This document shows, in pieces, positions 1 to 6,477 of a stretch of 22,578 nt of DNA; position 1 is the first letter of the stretch, and each line of letters begins with the position of its first letter. The stretch is from positions 1 through 22,578 of the forward strand of contig CALYSG010000007.1 of the NCBI GenBank assembly GCA_945485605.1, written 5' to 3'. The position numbers and the translations under genes are program-made. The notes under the pieces were generated by a model, which saw only the letters and a program-made list of their open reading frames with translations, was not told the origin of the DNA and made no database searches. The DNA comes from an uncultured Clostridia bacterium (GTDB lineage Bacteria; Bacillota; Clostridia; Oscillospirales; CAG-272).

Positions 1-105
1 TAGGTGTTTATTTGGTCAGACCCGATACAGGCAGATAAGGCTACGGAAAACTGCTTTCCGGGCGGGAAAGGATGCTTTCGCTGTGCGAAAGAAACGGTAG
101 TATTT
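1..105 (+). other. Leader upstream of nusB with two small hairpins
   Basis: This stretch has no gene I can assign. It may hold the tail of an upstream gene: the frame starting at base 2 is open to a TAG at 98-100, and the frame starting at base 3 stops at 36-38, but neither reads like a family I know. Two inverted repeats lie back to back. CTTTCC at 54-59 pairs with GGAAAG at 65-70. CTTTCGC at 75-81 pairs perfectly with GCGAAAG at 85-91 around a 3-base loop. The second ends 14 bases before the nusB ATG, so it could shape translation initiation. I see no convincing promoter here, which fits nusB being internal to an operon entering from the left. Confidence 0.35.
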
Positions 106-516
106 ATGACAAGAAAAGAAGCAAGAAAGACGGTATTCGGACTGCTGTTTGAGAGCGGTTTCAAGCCCGATGAGCAGGCACTCGATATTTACAATATCGC
201 CGCCGAGGACAGGGAGATAGAGGACGACCTGTATGTGCGTCAGGTTTATTTCGGTGTTCATGAGAACCTTAAAAAGCTCGACGACGTGATACGTGAGCAT
301 TCACACGGCTGGAAACCCGAGAGAATGTCGCGTGTTTCGCGCACGGTGCTCCGCATTGCCGTTTACGAGATGCTTTTTATGGAAGGTGTCCCCGCTCCCG
401 TTTCGATAAACGAGGCACTTGAGCTTACAAAGGAATATGACGACGACAAGGCGAGGGCTTTTGTCAACGGCGTACTTAACGCCGTTAAAGACTCGCTCGG
501 CGGTGATAAGAATTGA
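106..516 (+). CDS. nusB: Transcription antitermination factor NusB
   Basis: NusB is a small all-helical RNA-binding protein that with NusE (S10) binds boxA RNA and promotes antitermination, chiefly of rRNA operons. The product from the ATG at 106 is 136 residues, the usual family length. The C-terminal half carries the family signature: LRIAVYEMLF, then PVSINEALELTKEYDDDKARAFVNGVLN-type sequence, ending just before the stop. The frame stays open to a GTG at base 4, but the extra 34 residues do not resemble NusB, and the MTRKEARK start is typical of the family. No strong Shine-Dalgarno site precedes 106. The TGA stop overlaps the TTG start of the next gene by 3 bases, so the pair is probably translationally coupled. 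Confidence 0.93.
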   Translation: MTRKEARKTVFGLLFESGFKPDEQALDIYNIAAEDREIEDDLYVRQVYFGVHENLKKLDDVIREHSHGWKPERMSRVSRTVLRIAVYEMLFMEGVPAPVSINEALELTKEYDDDKARAFVNGVLNAVKDSLGGDKN

Positions 517-1463
517 ACTGCTTTGTCGGATTCGATACGAGCAACTACACGACCTCGGCGGCGATATGCGATGATAGCGGAAGGGTAAGGGCAAACTTGA
601 AATCACCGTTGCCGGTTGCGAAGGGAAACAGAGGCCTTCGCCAGAGCGATGCGCTTTTTGCCCATACGAAGAATCTTCCGGAGCTTTGCGATATGCTCGC
701 CGCAGTTCTGAAGGAGGAAAACCTCACTCCGATAGCCGTTGGCTGCTCGGCAAAGCCGCGCGATGTCGAAGGCTCTTATATGCCTTGCTTCCTTGCGGGT
801 ATCGTCGCCGCTCACTCGTTTGCCGCGGCAAGGGGATTGCCCGTATTTGACTTTTCTCACCAGGACGGACATATAATGGCGGCTTATTACTCTTCTGGGG
901 CGGAGATCGAGGGCGATTTTGCCGCTTTCCATGTCTCGGGAGGCACGACAGAGCTGCTTTATGTTAGGCAGAATGCGATCGGCTTTTCACCTGAGCTTAT
1001 CGGAGGGACTAACGACCTCAACGCCGGTCAGGCGGTCGACCGTGTTGGCGTGATGATGGATATGCGCTTTCCCGCCGGTCCCGAGCTTGACCGAACGGCG
1101 CTTGAATATTCCGGAAAAGTTCCGAAGCCTGCGGTTTCGGTCGACGGACTTTATTGCAATCTGTCCGGGCTCGAAAACATCGCCGCGAGGGAATGGCACG
1201 ATACGCGTGACAAAGGGCTTGTAAGCGCGTTGACACTTGATTTTGTCGCACGGACGATCACACGAATGACATATAATCTTCGAAAAGAATATCCGGGGAT
1301 CCCCGTTATCTACGCCGGCGGGGTCATGAGCAGCATATATATAAAGGAAAAACTTAAAGGTGAAAACGTATTTTTCGCAGAACCGCGATTTTCCGCAGAT
1401 AACGCCGCAGGGGTCTCGCTCCTCTGCCGCCGACGCTTCGGAGAAGGCTCTGACGGTAAGTGA
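513..1463 (+). CDS. TsaD/Kae1-like paralogue (peptidase M22 / ASKHA fold)
   Basis: This 316-residue protein belongs to the TsaD/Kae1/Gcp superfamily, an ASKHA ATPase fold. All landmark motifs are visible. N-terminal GFDTSNYTTS is the phosphate-1-like loop. The metal pair H116/H120 sits in SHQDGH. VSGGTTELL (141-149) matches the SGGHT loop. GGTNDLNAGQAVDRVG (164-179) matches the TsaD motif with catalytic aspartate. YAGGVMSS and SADNAAGV lie near the C-terminus. It is shorter and more divergent than canonical TsaD, which makes t6A37 on tRNA, and a true tsaD normally exists elsewhere in Clostridia. A homologue next to nusB/xseA recurs in Clostridia, and its function is unestablished to my knowledge. 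The start is a TTG at 513-515 overlapping the nusB stop, with GGTGAT just upstream. An older label, O-sialoglycoprotein endopeptidase, should not be trusted. Confidence 0.82.
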   Translation: MNCFVGFDTSNYTTSAAICDDSGRVRANLKSPLPVAKGNRGLRQSDALFAHTKNLPELCDMLAAVLKEENLTPIAVGCSAKPRDVEGSYMPCFLAGIVAAHSFAAARGLPVFDFSHQDGHIMAAYYSSGAEIEGDFAAFHVSGGTTELLYVRQNAIGFSPELIGGTNDLNAGQAVDRVGVMMDMRFPAGPELDRTALEYSGKVPKPAVSVDGLYCNLSGLENIAAREWHDTRDKGLVSALTLDFVARTITRMTYNLRKEYPGIPVIYAGGVMSSIYIKEKLKGENVFFAEPRFSADNAAGVSLLCRRRFGEGSDGK

Positions 1464-2652
1464 GCTTAACGAATATATAAAAATGCTTCTTGACGGTCAG
1501 CCGATGTTAAAAAGGCTTTACGTCAAAGGAGAGATATCCAATTTCAAAGCATACCCGTCCGGTCATTGGTATTTCACGGTAAAGGACGACAGCTCGCTGA
1601 TAAAAGCGGTTATGTTCCGCTCAAATGCGCAGAAGCTCCGTTTCGTTCCCGAGAACGGAATGAAGGTTCTTATCCGCGGAAGCGTTTCGGTATTTACTCG
1701 CGACGGTCAGTATCAGCTATACGCCGACGATATATCGCCGGACGGTGTGGGGGCGCTTTACGCCGCGTTTGAACAGCTTCGCGAAAAACTATTGCGAGAG
1801 GGACTGTTTGACGAAGCAAAAAAGAAACCCCTGCCGCGTTTCCCTTCAAGGATAGGTATCGTGACGTCTCCGACCGGAGCAGCGGTTCGCGATATGATAA
1901 ACGTCACGGGACGGAGATGCCCGTCAGCCGAGCTTGTTATTCATCCTTCGGCGGTACAGGGAGCCGAGGCTGTGCCTCAGCTTATTTCGGGTGTAAAGTA
2001 TTTTTCTTCGACCCGATCGGTCGATGTGATCATAATCGGTCGCGGGGGAGGCTCGCTGGAGGATCTGTGGGCGTTTAATGATGAAGGACTCGCAAGGGTG
2101 ATAGCAGCCTCGGAAATACCCGTCATTTCGGCGGTCGGACACGAGACCGATTTTACGATATGCGATTTTGCAGCCGACAGACGTGCGCCGACACCTTCTG
2201 CGGCGGCGGAACTTGCCGTACCCGACTCGGAGGTGCTGCGGGCGGCACTCGTCGGTAAAGAGAGCATTATGTCGAAAGCCGTAATGAGCCTTATCACATC
2301 CGGGCGCGAAACGGTTGCTGATCTTTCGGAGTCGCGCGTGATGACCGATCCGCAATTTATCACCGACAGAAGAAGATTGCTTTCCGATCGCGCGGGGGAA
2401 AAGCTATGCGCATCGGCGAAGCTGCGCTACTCTTCGGCGAGAGCCGATATCCGCGAATATGCGGCAAAGCTGACCTCGCTGAATCCTCTTTCGGTATTGG
2501 CGCGAGGCTACGGCGCGGTATCCGACGCCGACGGCAATGTCGTGACTCGGGCATCCGAGCTTTTAAAGGACGAAAAAATAAGCGTTAGGTTTTCCGACGG
2601 AGAGGCGATCGCCACCGTCACGGATACCTTGATTTACGGAAATAAAGCTTGA
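1450..2652 (+). CDS. xseA: Exodeoxyribonuclease VII large subunit XseA
   Basis: XseA is the catalytic subunit of exonuclease VII, which with several XseB copies degrades single-stranded DNA from both ends. The N-terminus (VSELNEYIK, then GEISNF and GHWYFTVKD) is the OB-fold. The catalytic region shows RIGIVTSPTGAAVRDM, VIIIGRGGGSLEDLWAFND and VISAVGHETDFTICDFAADRRAPTPSAAAE-type sequence. NPLSVLARGYGAV closes the C-terminal part. The start is unusual. The only ATG/GTG/TTG codon upstream is a GTG at 1360, which would add 30 low-complexity residues and a 104-base overlap with the previous gene. A CTG at 1450 lies 6 bases after GGAG (1440-1443) and gives MTVSELNEYIK, a normal XseA N-terminus, with about 400 residues. 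I prefer the CTG start; homology to the family is certain, the start is not. Confidence 0.93.
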   Translation: MTVSELNEYIKMLLDGQPMLKRLYVKGEISNFKAYPSGHWYFTVKDDSSLIKAVMFRSNAQKLRFVPENGMKVLIRGSVSVFTRDGQYQLYADDISPDGVGALYAAFEQLREKLLREGLFDEAKKKPLPRFPSRIGIVTSPTGAAVRDMINVTGRRCPSAELVIHPSAVQGAEAVPQLISGVKYFSSTRSVDVIIIGRGGGSLEDLWAFNDEGLARVIAASEIPVISAVGHETDFTICDFAADRRAPTPSAAAELAVPDSEVLRAALVGKESIMSKAVMSLITSGRETVADLSESRVMTDPQFITDRRRLLSDRAGEKLCASAKLRYSSARADIREYAAKLTSLNPLSVLARGYGAVSDADGNVVTRASELLKDEKISVRFSDGEAIATVTDTLIYGNKA

Positions 2653-2792
2653 AAGATAGATCTCTCAACCTGTGTTTTGCGGCTTTCGTTGCCCGTGCGG
2701 CGGCGATCTTGCCTTGTAAAGCCGGTACCGATCCGGAAAGAAAGGAGGTTTTCGCTTTGGCGAAAGCTATGGTCATAAAAAATGAAGGATAA
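2649..2792 (+). CDS. Unrecognised small ORF filling the xseA-xseB gap (47 aa)
   Basis: An open frame of 47 codons exactly fills the space between xseA and xseB. Its TTG (2649-2651) overlaps the xseA stop in a TTGA arrangement, and its TAA (2790-2792) ends one base before the preferred xseB ATG at 2794. I do not recognise the product. It begins MKDRSLNLCFAAFVARAAAI, an alanine-rich, probably helical segment with two cysteines overall, and ends in a charged tail MVIKNEG. A strong AGGAGG at 2743-2748 lies 8 bases before an in-frame TTG at 2757, so a shorter 11-codon leader peptide is an alternative, feeding ribosomes into xseB by termination-reinitiation. The ORF could also be chance, because a 141-base gap can stay open by luck. 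The only support is its geometry. Confidence 0.4.
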   Translation: MKDRSLNLCFAAFVARAAAILPCKAGTDPERKEVFALAKAMVIKNEG

Positions 2793-2793
2793 T

Positions 2794-3009
2794 ATGAAAT
2801 TCGAAACTGCGCTTGCCGAGCTTGAAAAGACGGTTGCAAAACTTGAGAGCGACGACACGCCGCTTGATGAGGCACTGAAGCTCTATGAAAAGGGTGTAGA
2901 GCTGATAAGAATATGCAACGAACGGCTCGACTGCGCCGAAAGAAAGATAAAACTTCTCAAATACGGAAAGGACGGTCAGATGACCGAGACAGATTTCAAT
3001 GAACAGTAA
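2794..3009 (+). CDS. xseB: Exodeoxyribonuclease VII small subunit XseB
   Basis: XseB is the small helical-hairpin subunit that binds XseA and is needed for exonuclease VII activity. From the ATG at 2794 the product is 71 residues and starts MKFETALAELEK. It carries the family core: ALAELEKTVAKLESDD, PLDEALKLYEKGVELIRICNERLDCAERKI. An in-frame ATG at 2782 would add four residues, but AAGGA at 2785-2789 is placed for the 2794 start. Its 3' end overlaps ispA by 11 bases. The cysteines in the second helix are unremarkable. Confidence 0.92.
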   Translation: MKFETALAELEKTVAKLESDDTPLDEALKLYEKGVELIRICNERLDCAERKIKLLKYGKDGQMTETDFNEQ

Positions 3010-3847
3010 ACTGAAGGAATCAATCGAAAACTCGCGCCGGATAACCGAAGCCGAGCTTACCCGTTATATCCCCTGCCTTGAGGCGGAATGCCCGACTCTT
3101 GCCGCCGCGGAGGAGTATATGCTTTCTTCCGGCGGAAAAAGGGTAAGACCTTTTCTTACTCTTGAATTTTGCCGCGCACTCGGCGGGGACGAGAAAAAGG
3201 CTCTTGCCTTTGCCTGTGCGATAGAAATGGTACATACTTATTCCCTGATACACGACGATCTGCCATGTATGGACGATTCCGATATGCGTCGCGGCAGACC
3301 TTCATGCCATAAAAAGTTCGATGAAGCTACGGCGGTTCTTGCGGGTGACGGATTGCTGACCGATGCGTTCGGAGTTTGCGCCTCGAATACTTCCGTGCCG
3401 GCAGAGGGAATAGCGGAGGCGGTATGCGTGCTTTCGGCTTTTGCGGGAAGCACCGGAATGGTCGGGGGGCAGGTAATGGATCTTGCACCTGCCGAGCCGG
3501 ATGCCGACGGATATATGAAGCTCTGTGCACTTAAGACAGGCGGTCTTATCTCTGCGGCGGCTCTGCTCGGATGCATTGCCGCGGGTGCAGATGAGAAAGC
3601 AAAGAACGCCGCGTCCTGCTATGCCATGAACATAGGGCTCGCATTTCAGATAACCGATGACCTTCTTGATGCTGAAAAGGGTGACGAGGATGAAGGCAAG
3701 ACGACTATTCTGTCATTTATGTCGAAGGAAGCGGCAAGGGACTACGCCGCAAGGCTTACCGATGCCGCGAAGCAGGCACTTGTCGATATTCCCGATCCGG
3801 AGGTGCTCTCGGAATTTGCCGATTACCTTCTCTCACGGGTAGTCTGA
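2999..3847 (+). CDS. ispA: Polyprenyl (farnesyl-type) diphosphate synthase IspA
   Basis: This trans-prenyl chain elongase condenses DMAPP or GPP with IPP, making farnesyl (perhaps geranylgeranyl) diphosphate in the cytoplasm. It is 282 residues. The substrate-binding region GGKRVRPFL is at about 45-53. The first aspartate-rich motif DDLPCMDD is at 86-93, with the bacterial two-residue insertion, followed by RRGRPSCH. The second motif DDLLD is at 220-224 after GLAFQIT. Its product would feed UppS, encoded further along the window. The ATG overlaps the end of xseB. In many Bacillota dxs follows ispA directly; here tlyA follows with a one-base overlap and dxs is missing. The chain length made cannot be read with confidence from sequence alone. 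Confidence 0.94.
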   Translation: MNSKLKESIENSRRITEAELTRYIPCLEAECPTLAAAEEYMLSSGGKRVRPFLTLEFCRALGGDEKKALAFACAIEMVHTYSLIHDDLPCMDDSDMRRGRPSCHKKFDEATAVLAGDGLLTDAFGVCASNTSVPAEGIAEAVCVLSAFAGSTGMVGGQVMDLAPAEPDADGYMKLCALKTGGLISAAALLGCIAAGADEKAKNAASCYAMNIGLAFQITDDLLDAEKGDEDEGKTTILSFMSKEAARDYAARLTDAAKQALVDIPDPEVLSEFADYLLSRVV

Positions 3848-4617
3848 TGCGTGCAGACCTTTTCCTATCCGTAACCGGAAAGGTAAAAAGCCGAGAGGCG
3901 GCGAAAAAGCTGATAGAGGCGGGCGGAGTGACTGTTGACGGGAAGACCGTGACGAAGCCTTCTGAGGAGATAGATGAGAGCTTTCCTCACGAGGTCTCGG
4001 TCACACTGAAAGAAAAGTTCGTCAGCCGCGGAGGGCTTAAGCTTGAGGCGGCGCTCGAGAGCTTCGGGATAGATGTTACGGGCTTTACGGCGCTTGATAT
4101 AGGTGCTTCGACCGGTGGCTTCACCGACTGCCTGCTCAGCCGCGGCGCGTCATTCGTTACGGCTGTCGATTCCGGAAAGGGACAGCTTGATCCTTCGCTT
4201 ATTTCTGATAAGAGGGTCAGAAACATCGAAAAATACAATGCGAGAGAGCTTTCCGCGGATATATTGCCCGGATGCGTCGATATTGTCGTTATGGATGTAT
4301 CGTTCATTTCGCAGACGCTGATAATACCTTCTGTTGTATCGGTGATGAAGCCCGATGGATATTTCGTGAGCCTTATAAAGCCTCAGTTTGAGGCGGGCAG
4401 AGCGGCTGTCGGAAAGGGAGGAATCGTTAAGAGCGCCGAAGCAAGGCTTGCGGCGGTGACACGGGTGATAAGCTCTGCATCCGAGGTGGGCCTTTTGTGT
4501 ACGGGACTTATCGTGTCACCGATAACCGGAGGCGACGGTAACAAAGAATATCTATCATGCTTTGTAAAAAACGGTGAAGCTGTCGATTATGAGACCATAA
4601 AAAGGATTGTGAGGTGA
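3847..4617 (+). CDS. tlyA: TlyA family 2'-O-methyltransferase (16S/23S rRNA)
   Basis: TlyA enzymes transfer a methyl group from S-adenosylmethionine to cytidine 2'-OH in rRNA; older labels call them hemolysins. The 256-residue protein has an N-terminal S4 RNA-binding domain (about 1-60, with SREAAKKLIEAGGVTVDG) and a C-terminal FtsJ-like Rossmann methyltransferase domain. The SAM loop reads LDIGASTGGFTDCLL (83-97). The K-D-K-E catalytic tetrad is visible as K65 in SRGGLKLEAAL, D150 in VVMDVSFIS, K178 in SLIKPQFE and E234 in GNKEYL. The ATG shares one base with the ispA stop. The nadK start follows five bases after the stop, and GAGGTGA at the end of tlyA serves as its ribosome site. Linkage to nadK and argR is the standard Bacillota arrangement. 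Confidence 0.93.
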   Translation: MRADLFLSVTGKVKSREAAKKLIEAGGVTVDGKTVTKPSEEIDESFPHEVSVTLKEKFVSRGGLKLEAALESFGIDVTGFTALDIGASTGGFTDCLLSRGASFVTAVDSGKGQLDPSLISDKRVRNIEKYNARELSADILPGCVDIVVMDVSFISQTLIIPSVVSVMKPDGYFVSLIKPQFEAGRAAVGKGGIVKSAEARLAAVTRVISSASEVGLLCTGLIVSPITGGDGNKEYLSCFVKNGEAVDYETIKRIVR

Positions 4618-4621
4618 GACC

Positions 4622-5503
4622 GTGAATAAGTTTGCGGTTATAACGAACTACAATATAAAAGACAAGGCGCAAGCCGCGATAAGCGTTATTGACCGCCTTG
4701 GCTCGCTTGGGGCGGCGGTCTGCACGGCTTCCTTCAACCGCGAGAGGATCAACCGTAATTCAGCCGGTAAAAAACGCGATTTTATCGAATATATCCCTCT
4801 TGATAAACTCTATCAGACTGCCGACGTGATCCTTTTGCTCGGAGGTGACGGTACGATCCTTGAGGCGGCGCGTCGTGCCGTTCCGGCGAAGCGGCCGATG
4901 CTCGGAATAAATCTCGGCAGGCTCGGTTATATGGCAGAGCTTGAACTTAACGAGATCGACAGACTCGCCGATGTTGTTGCCGGCAAATACCGCCTTGATG
5001 AGCGTATGGTGATAAAGGTAGAGATACTTGACACGGCGGGAAAAGTGAGATTTGTTTCGTTTGCTCTTAACGATGCCGTGGTATCAAACGGATCGGTGTC
5101 AAGAATAGTCGATCTCAGAATGTCCGAAAGCGGTTCGGTGATCGCGGATTACAGAGCCGACGGTGTGATTGTCGCGACTCCTACCGGTTCCACGGCTTAT
5201 TCTATGTCAGCCGGAGGAGCGATAGTCGATCCGTCACTCAGGTGTATCTGCGTCACGCCGGTATGTCCTCATTCACTGGTTTCAAGACCTATGATATTCC
5301 CGGCAGATGCCGCGATAGAAATAAAGAACACATGCAACCGCGAGAAGATGCTTTTCCTCACACTTGACGGAAAGTCGAATCAGGAGCTTGCTTTCGGTGA
5401 GACGGTCCGAGTTACCGAGTCGGATATGAAGGCAAAGCTGATCCGACTTAACGATAACGGCTTTTATGACAGACTGCGGAGAAAAATGAACTCGGGTTTC
5501 TGA
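4622..5503 (+). CDS. nadK: NAD+ kinase
   Basis: This enzyme phosphorylates NAD+ to NADP+ and is the only cytoplasmic source of NADP. The start is a GTG at 4622; the Shine-Dalgarno GAGGTGA lies across the tlyA stop. The 293-residue product shows GGDGTILEA (74-82), GINLGRLGYMAEL, the FALNDAVVS segment, DGVIVATPTGSTAYSMSAGGAIV and the CPHSL-RPMIFP region, all diagnostic for the ATP/poly-P NAD kinase family. Nothing essential is missing. Expression is probably from the upstream operon, since no promoter is visible in the 4-base junction. Confidence 0.95.
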   Translation: MNKFAVITNYNIKDKAQAAISVIDRLGSLGAAVCTASFNRERINRNSAGKKRDFIEYIPLDKLYQTADVILLLGGDGTILEAARRAVPAKRPMLGINLGRLGYMAELELNEIDRLADVVAGKYRLDERMVIKVEILDTAGKVRFVSFALNDAVVSNGSVSRIVDLRMSESGSVIADYRADGVIVATPTGSTAYSMSAGGAIVDPSLRCICVTPVCPHSLVSRPMIFPADAAIEIKNTCNREKMLFLTLDGKSNQELAFGETVRVTESDMKAKLIRLNDNGFYDRLRRKMNSGF

Positions 5504-5522
5504 TTATTTTGGAGAATATATT

Positions 5523-5981
5523 ATGAAAAACAAAAGACAGGAAGCACTTGCCGAGATAGTATCGGCATATGAGGTGGATACTCAGGCGGAGCTTATAGAC
5601 CGCCTACGCGAGCGCGGCTTTGAAGTGACGCAGGCTACGATCTCACGCGACATAAGGCAGCTTAAGCTCATAAAAACCGCAACGGGTCACGGAGGGTACA
5701 AATATATGCTCCCACCGAAGAACGACAGCGCCGCAAGCATAAAGCTCAACGATGCACTTGTCGAATCTATAAAGAGAGTCAGCAGAGCGGGGAATATCGT
5801 TGTGTTGAGAACCTATCCCGGACTTGCAAACGCGGTTGCCGCGGGTATCGACGGTATAGATATCCCTTCTATACTCGGTTGCGTTGCCGGTGACGATACG
5901 ATCCTTGTCGTCGCAACCGACGAAAAGGTCGCAGAGGCGGTAGAGGCCAAGGTCAACGATATGACCTCCGGGAAAAAATGA
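5523..5981 (+). CDS. argR: Arginine repressor ArgR/AhrC
   Basis: ArgR is an arginine-responsive hexameric regulator that represses arginine synthesis and can activate catabolism. The 152-residue protein has an N-terminal winged helix (about 1-65) with RQEALAEIVSAYEV and the recognition segment TQATISRDIRQLKLIK. The C-terminal oligomerisation and arginine-binding domain carries GCVAGDDTILVVATDEKVA, where the paired aspartates are the usual arginine ligands. The start is the ATG at 5523 behind GGAGAAT. It overlaps ybaK by 4 bases (ATGA). In many Bacillota argR is followed by recN; here it is followed by ybaK and argS. I did not find a convincing ARG box within the window. Confidence 0.94.
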   Translation: MKNKRQEALAEIVSAYEVDTQAELIDRLRERGFEVTQATISRDIRQLKLIKTATGHGGYKYMLPPKNDSAASIKLNDALVESIKRVSRAGNIVVLRTYPGLANAVAAGIDGIDIPSILGCVAGDDTILVVATDEKVAEAVEAKVNDMTSGKK

Positions 5982-6463
5982 GCGGGAAGGTCAAGACCAA
6001 TGCCATGCGTCGCCTTGATGCAGCTAAGATTCCCTATGAAATAAAGGAATACGTGCCGGACGAAAACGACCTTTCGGGCGTGAATATAGCATCGCAGATA
6101 GGGCTTGATCCCGCGATGGTCTTCAAGACTCTTGTTACCCGCGGAGACAAGACCGGAATAACCGTTTTCTGTATCCCCGCTGACCTTGAGATAGACCTTA
6201 AGGCAGCTGCGGGTGCAACCGGGAACAAGAGGCTCGAGATGCTTCATACCTCGGAGCTGCTTGCGACCGTCGGATACGTCAGGGGAGCCTGCTCTCCGAT
6301 AGGAATGAAGAAAAATTTCCCGGTCTATATCGACCGTTCGGCACTTGACCACGAGAAGATCACGGTAAGCTCGGGAATGAAGGGAATGCAGCTCCTTGTC
6401 CGGACGGAAAAGCTTATTGAATTCATCGGTGCGAAGCTCTGTGCCGTTACTACAAAAAGATAA
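5978..6463 (+). CDS. ybaK: YbaK/EbsC family aminoacyl-tRNA deacylase
   Basis: YbaK-type proteins are free-standing trans-editing enzymes that hydrolyse mischarged tRNA, classically Cys-tRNA(Pro), related to the INS editing domain of prolyl-tRNA synthetase. The 161-residue product begins with the family hallmark KTNAMRRLDAAKIPY. It continues through IASQIGLDPAMVFKTLVTRGDK, which contains the conserved lysine of the active site, then LKAAAGATGNKRLEML and GYVRGACSPIGMKKNFPVYI. All are typical YbaK sequence. The ATG overlaps the argR stop by 4 bases, and argS begins 14 bases downstream. The sequence cannot show whether the preferred substrate is Cys-tRNA(Pro) or another mischarged tRNA. Confidence 0.92.
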   Translation: MSGKVKTNAMRRLDAAKIPYEIKEYVPDENDLSGVNIASQIGLDPAMVFKTLVTRGDKTGITVFCIPADLEIDLKAAAGATGNKRLEMLHTSELLATVGYVRGACSPIGMKKNFPVYIDRSALDHEKITVSSGMKGMQLLVRTEKLIEFIGAKLCAVTTKR

Positions 6464-6477
6464 AGGAAGATCCTGAT

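Noticed and set aside
4..105. N-terminal extension of NusB from the GTG at base 4
   Set aside because: The extra 34 residues do not resemble NusB, and the protein from the ATG at 106 already has the usual length and N-terminus.
513..1463. O-sialoglycoprotein endopeptidase activity for the TsaD-like protein
   Set aside because: That label is historical; TsaD/Kae1 proteins are nucleotide-binding tRNA-modification proteins, and no protease activity is supported by the sequence.
6464..6477. T-box or other tRNA-sensing leader for argS
   Set aside because: The gap to ybaK is only 14 bases and there is no room for such a structure.
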